A stretch of 64,000 nt of DNA from Isoetes taiwanensis. Taxonomy: Eukaryota; Streptophyta; Lycopodiopsida; Isoetales; Isoetaceae. Numbering within the stretch: position 1 is the first letter of the stretch; each line of letters begins with the position of its first letter. Shown piece by piece: positions 1 through 10,354 of this stretch. Below the pieces are notes generated by a model, which saw nothing but the letters and a program-made list of their open reading frames with translations, searched no databases and was not told where the DNA came from. The position numbers and the translations under genes were made by a program. The stretch covers positions 5,651,637-5,715,636 of the forward strand of contig JAJEKV010000028.1 of NCBI GenBank assembly GCA_021234155.1, given 5' to 3'.

Positions 1-104
1 AAGCACAAGTCATATTTAGAATTGGTACCAATAAAAGCCACATTAATAGATATTTCAATAATTGTATTCTTATAGCATAGGAAGCTTACATCCTATTGTG
101 AAGG

Positions 105-395
105 ATACATACCTTTTTGTTCATATTTTACTTGTTGGATGACTCCTTCTCCATCCATTTTTATAGCTGAACATGGACAATGGCATGTCAGCTTTTCATG
201 TCAAATGGTCCTTTCAAAATTTAGAAAGGCCAGACCATACAACTTGATGATGCCATCATATGGCTCACAAAACAATTGACGTGCATATATAATTCCATTT
301 TAGGAAAGCTAAAACACGTCGTGATGGAAACATACCTATTTGTCATATTTTAATTGCTGGATGACTCCATCACCATCCTTTACATTGGAACCTTG
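105..395 (-). repeat. Tandem duplication of an exon end plus its splice donor
   Basis: Two stretches about 223 bases apart (111-165 and 334-390) share the minus-strand codons for GVIQQ(V/L)KYE/D followed by a GTATG donor. The upstream copy (334-390) carries an in-frame TAG before the donor; the other reads AAAAG into GTATG. The repetition of both coding end and donor argues for a local exon duplication. Confidence 0.5.
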
Positions 396-744
396 CTTCT
401 GTTTAGAGACAGAACCACCTATAATACTTGGTGTACCGATTTGTTCAACGCTGGAGTTATCTGCTATGCTGGAATTGCTCTGCCCAGGTAACTCTGTAAT
501 TCTCGGTGGGGCATACACCATGATTGAACCATATGAAGGAGTCTTAGGTTTAGACTGTTTTTGACTTTCACCCCATATTGCTTTGGAGCCGCCTTCAATA
601 CTTTTCATAAAGGAAATAGGCTTAATGCTTTTCTTGCATATAACCGCCATCTTGCACATGGGTAGGTCAATCTTTAGATCTGCCCAGGGGTCTGCCGCCA
701 GTGACAACGTCATGTTAATAAGTGTGTTTCTTACCTCCAAGTAC
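336..744 (-). CDS. Candidate exon or 3' coding end of the unknown gene
   Basis: A 136-codon open frame begins after a TTTAG acceptor (747-745) and ends at a TAG at 338-336 that directly abuts a GTATGT splice-donor-like sequence. The peptide has a Cys/Lys-rich part (LPMCKMAVICKKSIKP), then a Pro/Ser/Lys-rich low-complexity region ending VIQQLKYDK. The end is duplicated at 111-165, where the homologous codons read on into GTATGT without a stop. TAG is therefore either the true stop of this isoform or a mutation in one of two tandem exon copies. Confidence 0.4.
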
Positions 745-1057
745 CTAAATATATGCAACTATATCGTCCCTTAGTGTTGTCTTCATGAACTTTCTCATTG
801 ACACCATTTGGGCCACTACGGACATATCGGGGAAGACAAAGATCTAAGTTGTTAAACATGTACCGATTCCATGGTCTAGCCATGTCATATTATCTTTGCA
901 TGCATTACCTTTAAACTGGGTTCACAAACACATTTTCAGATAGGGACACATGCTTCTCCATACTCTCTTGATATAAAAGCATCCCTTGTGATAGTTGCAT
1001 ACGCCTATGTGTCCTTTTCTGCCTCACATATAAAACTTATCCTTGTCACATTTTTTA

Positions 1058-1249
1058 TCAAAGAAGATGATCAATGTTTAGTTTAAATTTCTCTTTGTAT
1101 ATGATTTTTCCATCTTTTTCTGCTGCCACTTTTATTATCTTTTTCTGTTCATTGTTATACCTCCAAGCATGATCCAAGAAGCTCTGGTGATAGGTGCTAA
1201 CGCTCAAAATTTTTTGTCCTCCATATGCCCTGATTGCAGAACATGGCAT
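1058..1249 (-). CDS. Candidate exon, lysine-rich, same unknown gene
   Basis: An open frame of about 60 codons on the minus strand, with a possible acceptor (TGCAATCAG followed by GGCATATGG) just inside it. The peptide is hydrophilic (HAWRYNNEQKKIIKVAAEKD, then GKIIYKEKFKLN). It lies in order with the other candidate exons. Its frame relation to them is not resolved and the evidence is compositional, so it may be intronic. Confidence 0.25.
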   Translation of the reverse strand: MPCSAIRAYGGQKILSVSTYHQSFLDHAWRYNNEQKKIIKVAAEKDGKIIYKEKFKLNIDHLL

Positions 1250-1485
1250 GACTTTCTACAAGTCTTTCAGAAATTATGGGGAAGAGATGGCAGTTATGCA
1301 GCGTGAAGCTAAAGTCTTTATCATCATCCCCATTACCACCGGTATTACCTTTTTGTTCATGGCCACCTTATCTTGCTTTCCGGACAAGAGACTCCCAAAG
1401 GGGTCTTCATCATCCTCCGAAGTCATTAATACATACTTGTTTTATGGATAACCGCATCACTAAATTTTTGGATCTTTTAATTTTA

Positions 1486-1708
1486 TTAGCTTTTTCCAAG
1501 GCCAAAGACGCCTTTGAAGAACAGATTTTTGCAGGTATCTTCTTCCATGGTACAATGATATACTTTGGTTGGTAGGCCATCATATATCTCATCAATAAGT
1601 TTACTGATCTCATCCCAATCCTCCCCAAGCTTATTTAGTCTGGGGACTACCTCCAACCAATCATTAAAACCTAGATGAGATATGGCAGATAACTCCTCAG
1701 GCTTCCTA
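1486..1708 (-). CDS. Candidate exon with leucine-rich helical segment, same unknown gene
   Basis: Downstream of a possible 76-base intron, an acceptor at 1711-1709 leads into an open stretch whose translation has coding character: RKPEELSAISHLGFNDWLEV, then a DEISKLIDEIYDGLP segment. It joins the previous candidate exon in phase 2. The frame closes at a TAA (1486-1488), but an overlapping frame stays open through SLALEKANKIKRSKN to a good GTATGT donor near 1432. A second small intron or a frameshift therefore lies near 1540. Function unknown. Confidence 0.35.
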
Positions 1709-1784
1709 CTGGCCTCTTTTTCCAATAATAAAATATGTACTTGGAGATTTTGATGCAAAGAAAGGAATTTTTTATAAAGATTAC

Positions 1785-1888
1785 TTGGACATGTAATTTT
1801 GCTTGCAAAGATATCCAATGGGTCCAAGATCTCTATTCCAACTAGGAGGAACAAACTCAACATTGTCCGGTTGCCCCTCTTCATCATC
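1785..1888 (-). CDS. Candidate internal exon of the same unknown gene
   Basis: On the minus strand a TTTTTCAG acceptor (CAG at 1891-1889) precedes 104 bases open in one frame, starting DDEEGQPDNVEFVPPSWN and ending before GTAATC at 1784. The phase-0 start fits the phase-0 end of the exon at 3964-4287, so the acidic tail of that exon would run into DDEEGQ. The intron between them would be about 2.1 kb. No known domain is seen. The donor is suboptimal (CAA followed by GTAATC). This is an inference from splice signals and phase only. Confidence 0.4.
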
Positions 1889-3963
1889 CTGAAAAATCCA
1901 GTCAATATGTAAATAACCCATGAAATCAGATAGTACATCCCTGTTACTTCCAATAGATCTGATGCAACTCCAGTTAAACCAGAGAAATGAAGTGTCTAAA
2001 AAAAACCCGGACCAAACTAGTTCAGACAACAATCCTACTAGCCCATCTGACTACTTTGGTCAATCCCTCCGTAGTCTAATCATTCCATCCTATGATCTAA
2101 AAGAACATAGTCTGGTACAGCAGTCCTTGGGTAACAGGTTCACCATTTACATCTCTAGTTAAAACATTGGCTATAAAGATAAGCCACCAAACATACAAAA
2201 CAACTATGCCCTATAGTGACCCGGTTGTGCCAAAATATAATATTAAATCCATGGTCACGATTGTTCTAGTTATGAATATCATTTGTGGATACAGCCACTA
2301 ACATAATAGATATATGTCATTTCTGTTTAATAAGAGAATGGTCTTCCGGAATTAAAACATCTCTTATTTTTAAGCCCTTTCCAAATTGTTATATGATTCT
2401 CAATTTTCAGCTAATGACATAGTTTTGGGGACTTTCTCCAGAATGGAACAAGAGTATCTTTTTCACAAACTACACCAAGAACATATGGCATTATCCTCCT
2501 TGAATTCAACATGCCTTAAACTACACTCATCCTTTAGACACATGGCACATCCTGTTATCCATGTCACATCTTTTAGACTGATGTACAACCTGCGCCATTC
2601 TTTTAGGAATTTGTAGGACCCATCAATACTTGACTAAAGGGAGGTATTTACTACATTGAACACTATGGATTGTTTTTAATATCTCCCTGCATGATGACTG
2701 TTTAATAGCTTTGCTACACTATATCATTATTTCCCTGACCACTCATGTCTTATCCATAGGATTTAACCAAAGGAAACAATGGCAGCCAAACCCCGCATTT
2801 CAAAGAATGCAACAATTCAATTAAACCACTCATGGTATCAATTACCAAAATGGTAATCGAGAACACATTAACTCATATTAATCTCGAGCAAAGATTTAAA
2901 TATCGATAGTCTGTGTAAACATATCAGCATATCTTTTCATATAAAGTCTGCTCAAAATGTATCAGATAACATGTCATAAAGTAAGGTCTAAACCTGCTTA
3001 ACCAATTTCTTACAATCTCCAATGCATTATGCTGTCAACTCAACCAACTGGAATATCATATACATTAGAGATGGTTCCCTTACCTGAAGGAATGTACCTA
3101 GTGACATGTTCTCAGGTTCCTTTCTACTTGTGTAACAAAGATTTAGAGCCTCATAAACAAAATTTCAGAAGGCATACCAAAAGTCTGCGGATATCTTTCT
3201 CGCTTTATGTCCTATAGCTTATCCAAAAATTTGACTCAACCGTTGTAGCAGATTAAGTCCTTCCATTACATTGCCTCACTTAGACCTAATACATCCGCTT
3301 CGACTGACCATACACCACAAAGAAAAAAGAAGACACATTAGGAGAAGAATCACCCACGCACTGGCACCAATCATGAGAACGTTAGCAATAGACTTGGTAA
3401 TCGAACCAAGGGGCAAAAAGGTACATTAGGTGATTCTTGGCTCTTCGCCCTTCACCTAATGCACCCTTTGCTCTTGATGTCTGATAATCTACTAAGAATG
3501 TTCGGTCTAATAGCTCAGTTAATCACATTATTTTAGTAGCATTTATATAGTTAAAATCTTTCTGGTCTTAGTGTCCCATAAAGACTAATATCACCATATC
3601 CAGATCAAACAATTATGACTACCTAATCTAGCCAAACAATCGGCCATACAGTATTATACAACAGGGTTATGCTGGCCTGTTATTCACCCCCTTTTTTAAA
3701 AATATGCACAACCTATCGTCCATGCACTCTCGATTTAATGAGTAAAAGATCAAAATATGGAATCGAATCCAAAGACTTTGTTAATAGTAACAAGTATTAG
3801 CATGGATTACCTATTCTATAAACATATTTACTTCCATAATTTTGCTACCATTTATCACCCACTTACTTTTCTTAGTGGTCTGTTCATGCTCCAGCAGCAG
3901 GCATAAACTACGAAATTCATGGCTTCTTAAAAAGCTCAAAACATTTTTTCTATAACATTATAC
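1889..3963 (-). other. Probable intron of the unknown gene with repeat-derived segments
   Basis: No convincing coding stretch is seen between the two candidate exons. It holds a diverged copy (about 1995-2160) of the repeat found at 4693 and 10355, recognisable by the shared string GGTCAATCCCTCCG, and the long stem-loop at 3334-3470. The rest is AT-rich and featureless to my reading. Confidence 0.4.
3334..3470. other. Long stem-loop, possibly a structured RNA or foldback element
   Basis: Bases 3416-3433 pair with 3452-3469: 18 positions with only two mismatches (3423/3462 and 3419/3466). The same strand holds a competing helix in which 3345-3354 (AAGAATCACC) pairs perfectly with 3429-3438, with an outer helix CATTAGG 3336-3342 / CCTAATG 3455-3461. 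Comparable pairings occur at 8236-8367 and 11564-11695 although the primary sequence has diverged. It could be an RNA structure, a small foldback transposon or a hairpin precursor. I do not recognise a known RNA family. Confidence 0.4.
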
Positions 3964-4287
3964 CTGTAAATCTTCATTATCGGAATCAAAATCTTCATCA
4001 GTAGGTTGTGTCTCAGGCACGAAATGCTCATTATTGCTATTACTTCTGTAAAACCCTGCTGGATTTCTACTGAAGCTGCCACCTCTTTTAGCTACGAAGC
4101 TACCTCTGTTTCCTTCAAAGCTTCGTTTGGACTCATAGCTGCGACCACCGCCTCTTCTATTCATCCTTAATTTCTCAAGTTTCACTGTGTTTTGGCACCA
4201 AAGGAGCTCTCTTTCTGTTTCAATATCCGTTGCATACTCTTCTTCAGAGGTTTGGCTACCGGACCAGCCATCGGAATTAAAGCCCAT
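3964..4287 (-). CDS. First exon of an unknown arginine/glycine-rich protein gene
   Basis: An ATG at 4287 opens 108 codons that end exactly at CAG followed by GTATAA, a good 5' splice site (GT at 3963-3962), so the exon ends in phase 0. The peptide starts MGFNSDGWSGSQTSEEEY. It has an acidic N-terminus, then a basic RGG-like stretch (RMNRRGGGRSYESKR, then repeated GNRGSF and KRGGSF) at about residues 42-75, and an acidic tail (DEDFDSDNEDLQ). RG-rich tracts of this type are common in RNA-binding proteins, but no folded domain is visible and I do not recognise the family. The biased composition and clean donor make a real first exon likely. Further exons would lie at lower coordinates. Confidence 0.6.
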
Positions 4288-4674
4288 GGCCGAATACCTA
4301 GTTATTATCTTAGATAATCCCAGAGCAATAAAGGATCATAAAGATCGCCTTTGGAATCGAGCTTAGCAGCTGCCCAGTGGTCAAAACCCTAACCTTCCTA
4401 ATAAATTATGACGGTTCATATGAACCAGCTTGTACTTTAATTTTTGAGAAAGGGTAAATTACCCTATAGGATCCATTTTTTTCGGGGCAAACTTTAAAGT
4501 TCCCTTTTACATCTTTAAAAATCACCAATGGTGCCCCCTTTACCAGAATACAGAGCACCTCTTACCTTTTGCTTATAGCTAGTAAATACCACAAAAAAGG
4601 TTTATATTATTACCATTTTAAACCAATCTCACCATGTCTCAACCATTCATTTGAGATAAGCAAGAACATATGAT
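4288..4674. other. 5' flank of the unknown minus-strand gene
   Basis: AT-rich DNA upstream of the ATG at 4287. It has no clear promoter motif or ORF and ends in a 24-base A run (4675-4698) that also marks the start of the duplicated segment. Confidence 0.3.
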
Positions 4675-5325
4675 AAAAAAAAAAAAAAAAAAAAAAAACC
4701 GGCTTGAACTAGTTAAACCTAGCACAAACATCAGCTTCGGTCAATCCCTCCGCTGTCTTATCTGGCCATACGAAGACCTTACAGTCCAAGATGGTACCAT
4801 ATGTCCAGGGAACACAGTAAACAACAAATATACTATTAAACTCCAAACCCAACCAAGCCTTATATTCCAAAGGAATATTAAGTCCAATGTAACTTGGTCT
4901 TTAGGGGGACCAGCATTTTTTTTGAAAAAACCAAAACTTATGCAGGGGGAAGTCCCATAAGCCTAATTACCTTAACAATGTAATTCTGTTTTACGGGGAC
5001 ACTATGAGAATATGGTACATAAAAGCAATAGCCTGAATCTATGCTTCTAATTTCATGACAAGATCAGTCGATTTAATCCAACTGAGTTCATAAAAACCTG
5101 TCTTTTATTCTTTATTAATAGAACTACATAGATTAATTTCCGGGTCCACATATCAGGGATTGGGAATGCCTTAATAGACTCAGCCCATGTCTATCATAAG
5201 GGCTTTGTAAATGCCCACCATAAGTCATCCAAAGGAACCATTCTTTCCCAAATCTGACTCCGTTTAACATGTAATTTTAGTATATCCTCTTCAGGTCACT
5301 GTAACTATTCTGAGATCCTCAAATG
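4675..5325. repeat. Duplicated segment, copy 1 left part
   Basis: From about 4693 this stretch is nearly identical to 10355-10990 and distantly related to 1995-2160. On the minus strand one frame of about 37 codons (PWTYGTILDCKVF then WPDKTAEGLTEADVCARF, ending in TAG) is open and conserved, so it may be a fossil exon of unknown origin. The identity stops at 5325, one base before the inverted-repeat element at 5327. Confidence 0.7.
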
Positions 5326-5326
5326 A

Positions 5327-5571
5327 CACACGGGGGGTTACTCCGGGCAACGAGAGCTGTCGGATGGGCATATTTGCCCTTTATTCCAAGATCTAGACCG
5401 TACATAGCGATCCTCGTTTGTGGGGTATGCATGTACAAGTTTTTCTATACTGTATATTAAGGTTTGTAAAATACTATAAGATTTGAGAGAATGTACCTAA
5501 TGGTGTTAATTTTGTACATGTATTGTAAATATATTTTTGAGGCTCTCGCTGCCCTAAGTAACCCCCGTGTG
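5327..5571. mobile_element. MITE-like element with 30-bp imperfect terminal inverted repeats
   Basis: The left end (5327-5357, CACACGGGGGGTTACTCC then GGGCAACGAGAGC) is the inverse of the right end (5542-5571, GCTCTCGCTGCCC then TAAGTAACCCCCGTGTG), with about five mismatches or indels over 30 bases. The 245-bp interior has no coding capacity. I could not find a clear target-site duplication (left flank ...AAATGA, right flank AATATG...). The CAC start recalls CACTA-type ends but is not diagnostic. The left terminus coincides within a base with the point where the duplicate at 10990 diverges. Confidence 0.6.
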
Positions 5572-7671
5572 AATATGCACCCAAACCAAAGGGGGTTTAA
5601 GGGGGATTTTAATTTAAATGTGTTAAATGCAATGGTTTGTGTTAATAATATTAATGGTAGTTGTGTGTTGATTGTTATATTAAAAAAAAAATTTGGGCCC
5701 TTCGGGCCCTAACTAAAGCAAACATAGATAAACTTTATGGGTCAGTTAGTCTGTTTATGGGCCAGTTAGCTGCGGTTTCCAAGCCATGGATGGTTATGGA
5801 TGTGAATGATTCTTTCCACCGCCCCCGCCCCCACCTCCTCCTCTACTACCATCACCTCCTCCAAAGCTTTTTTACCAGCTTCCTGTAAACATGCAAAGGG
5901 TTAAAACGTAGTAACATGTGATATACGTTAACAACATTCCGGGGACAACAAAGTACTTCCAAACGCCTAACGGGTGCACATATTTTTCTACAAAGACTTT
6001 GAGAAGTCAATTCGATACGTAGATTGCATACAGACACATGGTTCCTAACTGTTCCTATATCTAGCATAATAACACCAATACAATAACTTTCTTTCGATAA
6101 TGAATGATTGTCCAAAATGTTGTCATTTGAAAATGCCAGGTAGTGGCGCCATAACAAATTATTCTCTGAAGCAACCTCCAATCGTAACATATGATTTTCA
6201 ACAAAGCATTTATAACCCCCGCGGATTCCATCACAATAGCTTAATCCTCGTATTTATACAATTGTCAAAATGCCTCGTTGTCATTATGGATCATATTGAT
6301 TGCCATATAGAAACGCAAGCTTTTTGTCGGATCCAGCGGTTGACATAATAAGTTTGCCATGCAAACAAAACATGAACTTTTGGATAATAAACAAGATAAA
6401 AATCGAAAGCAACAATGTTGTTCGTACATAGCAATTGACTACTATTGAATTAGGTCGTGTAGTGTACCAATTGGAACCGCAGATATTATGAAAAAAAGGG
6501 GAAAAAATACAAAGCTTGTCAATTGCATTTGAACTGTCCAATTGGCTTATTCCAATTGTCTTACCACTATGCAACATCCTTTTATACCATGTGCTCCACC
6601 TAGTTAAGAATACCACAAATACGCTTCTCATCTTGAACATTCAAGTAGCTCCAATGCACCGAGTGTTAAGATAATAAAAGAGCTTTGTTATTTTAATACT
6701 CAATAGTATAGCACTCCATAATTATGAAAATCTCTCATGAATATCTCTCATGAATATAGCTCACATTAAACAATCATGATCCTCATACCTTTGGATGCAT
6801 GTAATATTGCACTTGAACACGCTAACAAAAGCTCCCTTTTTCAAGTTTTGGCAAGCAAAGCTTGCCACGCTGACTCTTTGATTCTTTGATGTACGTTTTT
6901 GTAGATGGAGACAGATGCTAAATTTTTCAAATTAACAGATTACAAGACCGCATTAATTTGACATCAATCGGGCCTTTGTGATCCGCACATATGGCAAAAA
7001 TGGGTGTAATGCAACAACTACGTAAGCGATTTTTAAGAGATTCAAAAGCCAATCTTGAAACAGAGGAAGCAAAAATCTGCGACTGCTTCCATGCTTGCAA
7101 GATCCTCTTGCAAAAATACAAACACGGCTTCCGCAGAAGCCTCGGACTTCTGTCGACCCGCCATAGTCGGTTTAGTGCCCGAACCCTAGTCTTGTTCCCG
7201 AAACATAAAGGTCTCTGGATAAAAATGGTCATTCGAAATGCCTCCCGGACTCGACCCATGGTGTTGAATCCCCTTTACCGCAATCATGGAGAATATCCTC
7301 CTCCTTTTCTCCATGGACAACCCAAACAACCTCAACAACGAATTGGCGACTTCAATATCTCGTGAATCAGCAAAGAATCGACCGGCAAGCGACTTGTGAA
7401 GATCTTGAAACCCTAGCAAAAGGGTTTGATGTTTGCATGCCTTTTCGGCCCCTTAGAAAAAATAAATTAATACAAAAATTAGACTCTGGTCCAGCCTGTG
7501 CAAATTACAACTGTACGATTCTGCCTCTTATAAAAAATTAATGGCCAAGAAACAATGAACTCTAGAAATACTATTTAGTACACATAGATGAATACGGCCA
7601 CCAAATCATAGGAAAACCTTAGCAAAAAGTGTATAAAAACGCAAAACAAACCCCCTGTTATTTTGCTACAT
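5572..7671. other. Spacer present only in the first copy of the duplication
   Basis: This DNA is absent between 10990 and 11000. It contains a GC palindrome (GGGCCC-TTC-GGGCCC, 5695-5709). Around 5820-7440 several minus-strand open frames (for example 7186-7419, starting MLGFQDLHKSLAGRFF, and 6927-7259) overlap each other with no recognisable domain. The ATG near 7419 could open a short first exon, but there is no independent support. The remainder is AT-rich with nothing I can name. Confidence 0.35.
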
Positions 7672-9502
7672 ATTATTAATGATCAGAAAGATAGGAACAA
7701 AATGAGATCTGCTATTTTCATTTCAACTTTCATGACGAGATACATAAGTATTATAGAGACAAATATCTTCATATTCAACGTATTCTACAGCCCAATTTCA
7801 GCAAAATAGAGCAAACACCCTGTCTCACATTAAGATGTAAACCATTAAAGAAAAGCAGCACGTATATACTGGGTTTAAACCATCTTTGAGTCTGAGAAAA
7901 TTTGTAAGGCCAGCATACCATACCCATGCTGCCACCTTGCAGAGATAATATGGACCTCTAATTATTCAAGTCTCGGATATGCCATTCATATGTTAAAGCA
8001 ATCCAAGGACGAATTAGTTGTTCCTACAATAAAGCATAAACCCAATGGAGCTCTATAGTTATGAGAAATAGAAAAACATCACCAAAGAGTTTTGGTAGAG
8101 GCCACAGCCATATCATACGAGCAATAATAAACATTTTCTTGTAACCATTTAAATGAACTTCAGCCTTGCAAGCTCCAGTCTTGTTTGTATGCCAAAATCC
8201 CAAGAACTCCTAAAATATACTGGACAAAAGAAAAACATTAAGAGGAGAAGCCCGTACCTGCAGCCAATCAATACATCATTAGCCTGATAAGGGTAAAGAT
8301 GCAAGGGCCAAAAGGTACCTTAGGCTTCTCGGTTATTAACCGATCACCTAATGTAATCCTTTTGCCCAAATACAAAAAACAACTTAGTATTTTGACATAA
8401 ATCATGACAGATGAGAGAGTATAACCACCACTGGGTTCATTTACAGAAGATGACCAAGAAAAGGCCTTTCACATTATAGGTTAAATCTGCCAAAGGCATC
8501 TAGAAGTATACAGCAAAATACGAGGGAACAGTTGAAACAAAATGACCATATAGATTAATCTCTTTCCTACCAATCAGGCAATAACTATACAATACCTTCC
8601 TACCAATCTGGCAGTAACTATAAAATACCTTTTGCCTTACAGCCTTAATATACAAGTGGATTCTCAACCGAAATATGAATTACTTTCCTTTGTAAAAGGG
8701 ATCACTGCCATACCTGGTTTATGTTGAATTTAGACCCAAGCACATCTTCCTTTTAAGCCAAAATGGGAAACTTCACCATTGCTCTGATATTACTGCCGGC
8801 CTCCATGTCCACAGCCGTACTTATACTTTCAAAAATCATTATGAAAAGAGTCTATCAATTTTGGCCTTCCACAGTTTATCACAATGCTCAGTATCAGAGT
8901 TTAAAAAGCACAAGGAGTAAACTGGATCCAAATCCGAAACTGTACATGTAGATGCTATTTCCTTGTACAACCATGACTCATCACACTGGAGTCCTGCTTA
9001 TCAGGGTAGGATGCAAAGACCTATCCATACAGCCATTATATGTGCCCAGGAAAATGCGTCAAGACTGATCCGCTACATTAGCATCATCTGCCGAAAAGGC
9101 ATGGGTCAAGCTAAGAATATGTATGCAGGGTCGGCCGGATTCCAGACCGCTTTGAACCCTAAATAAGAATGAATATATGACCTATTTTGGCAAAGCCCTA
9201 GTACACGTCATAGAATGCCCAATGGCTGCACTTTTTAAGAAGGGTAGTTTTCACTGTATGTTCTTAAAAAACCTGAAGTATACAGTAATTTGATACGGCT
9301 ACAACTTATTGGACCAGTATATAACTAGACCATGGGTGCTCCACACCCGGCTTCAATAAGAACTGGCAACAATATAAAGGTGAGATATGCCAACAATAAG
9401 CTTTCATATAAATTGAAACAAACCTCCAATTTAAATCCATCAAAAGATAGTACATTAAGGTGCACAGCTAAATGAATCGTGCAAGCTTTTCATAAAAAAA
9501 AA
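7672..9502. repeat. Duplicated segment, copy 1 right part (1.83 kb)
   Basis: Near-identical to 11000-12840 in direct orientation, with only scattered single-base changes. It carries the conserved stem-loop (8236-8367) and a short plus-strand frame at 8763-8951 starting MGNFTIALILLPAS, preserved in the other copy with one amino-acid change. That frame is only 62 codons long and at this level of identity its conservation is not evidence for coding. Confidence 0.8.
8236..8367. other. Stem-loop, copy 2 of the conserved hairpin
   Basis: GGGCCAAAAGG at about 8306-8315, with the following TACCTTAGG, pairs with CACCTAATGTAATCC and TTTTGCCC (8346-8367), leaving a small bulge. An apical CGGTTA/TAACCG helix lies at 8330-8342. 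Further upstream GAGAAGCC (8245-8252) pairs with GGCTTCTC (8323-8330), matching in position the AAGAATCACC pairing at 3345 but with different bases on both sides. An identical copy lies at 11564-11695. Confidence 0.4.
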
Positions 9503-10354
9503 CCCTACCTCCAACCGTAGAGTGTGGCAACACGATGATTCCTGTTTAAATTTCTGAAATAGGGGTGGCTGGCCCCTACTCATAGCAGGAGCCAAACCAC
9601 ACCCTATATATGCCATGCAGCCATTTATAGATGCCATTATAATGCAGGGCACTCTATCCTTAACTCAAGAAGTAATTGTCATAGGCATCTACCACTTCCC
9701 TGGAGACTAGATGCCAACTAGACATACACATATTTACCTTAAACTTAGAAGTGGTTGTTAAGAACATGCACAAGCTCCGTGGAATGAAACTGAGTTCCAG
9801 TTAATGAACCTGTCATCATACAGCCTGCATTTAAGCCAAGTGGCCTTGTATATCAGCCGAGTGGCAATTATGGCCTTGATGCCAAATGATACATCAGTAA
9901 TATTTATGAAAAGCCTGTTATCAACTAGAATAACAATAAGGCTTCAAGCATAGTGACATGCCAAGTGGCAATTGTGGCAGTAATGTTGGATACTGCATAG
10001 TGAGTAATAGAATCCTCAAAGCCACAAATACCTAGATTTGAAGTAATCATCTTCTATGGTCCAATCATAAATTTGGTCAAAGAATTACCTTTAGGACCGA
10101 TTGGGCATTTCATTTCTGGAATTTATTAATACCTTTTGACAGCTTAATAAATTCAGGACCTTCCTATTGTACCAGTCATAACCCCAGTTCACGAGTATAG
10201 AATTTCAAGAAGGACTCTCCTTTTTGAACTCGGACTCTTCATAATTTTCATCATCTGCCAGAAGACATCAAAGCCTTAATATGCAATCAAATATGAAACC
10301 TTAACCAAGGAAATATGGCAGCACTGATAAGACCAATGCACAGAAGTGTCATAA
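9503..10354. other. Unannotated spacer
   Basis: AT-rich DNA between the two duplicated copies. I see no open frame with coding character, no inverted repeat and no recognisable element. Confidence 0.4.

Noticed and set aside
4675-4698. Poly(A) run read as a retroposon tail
   Set aside because: No LINE or SINE body adjoins it; it marks the border of a segment duplication only.
8763-8951. Short frame conserved at 12091-12279 taken as a gene
   Set aside because: The two copies are recent duplicates, so conservation of a 62-codon frame carries no weight, and no domain is seen.
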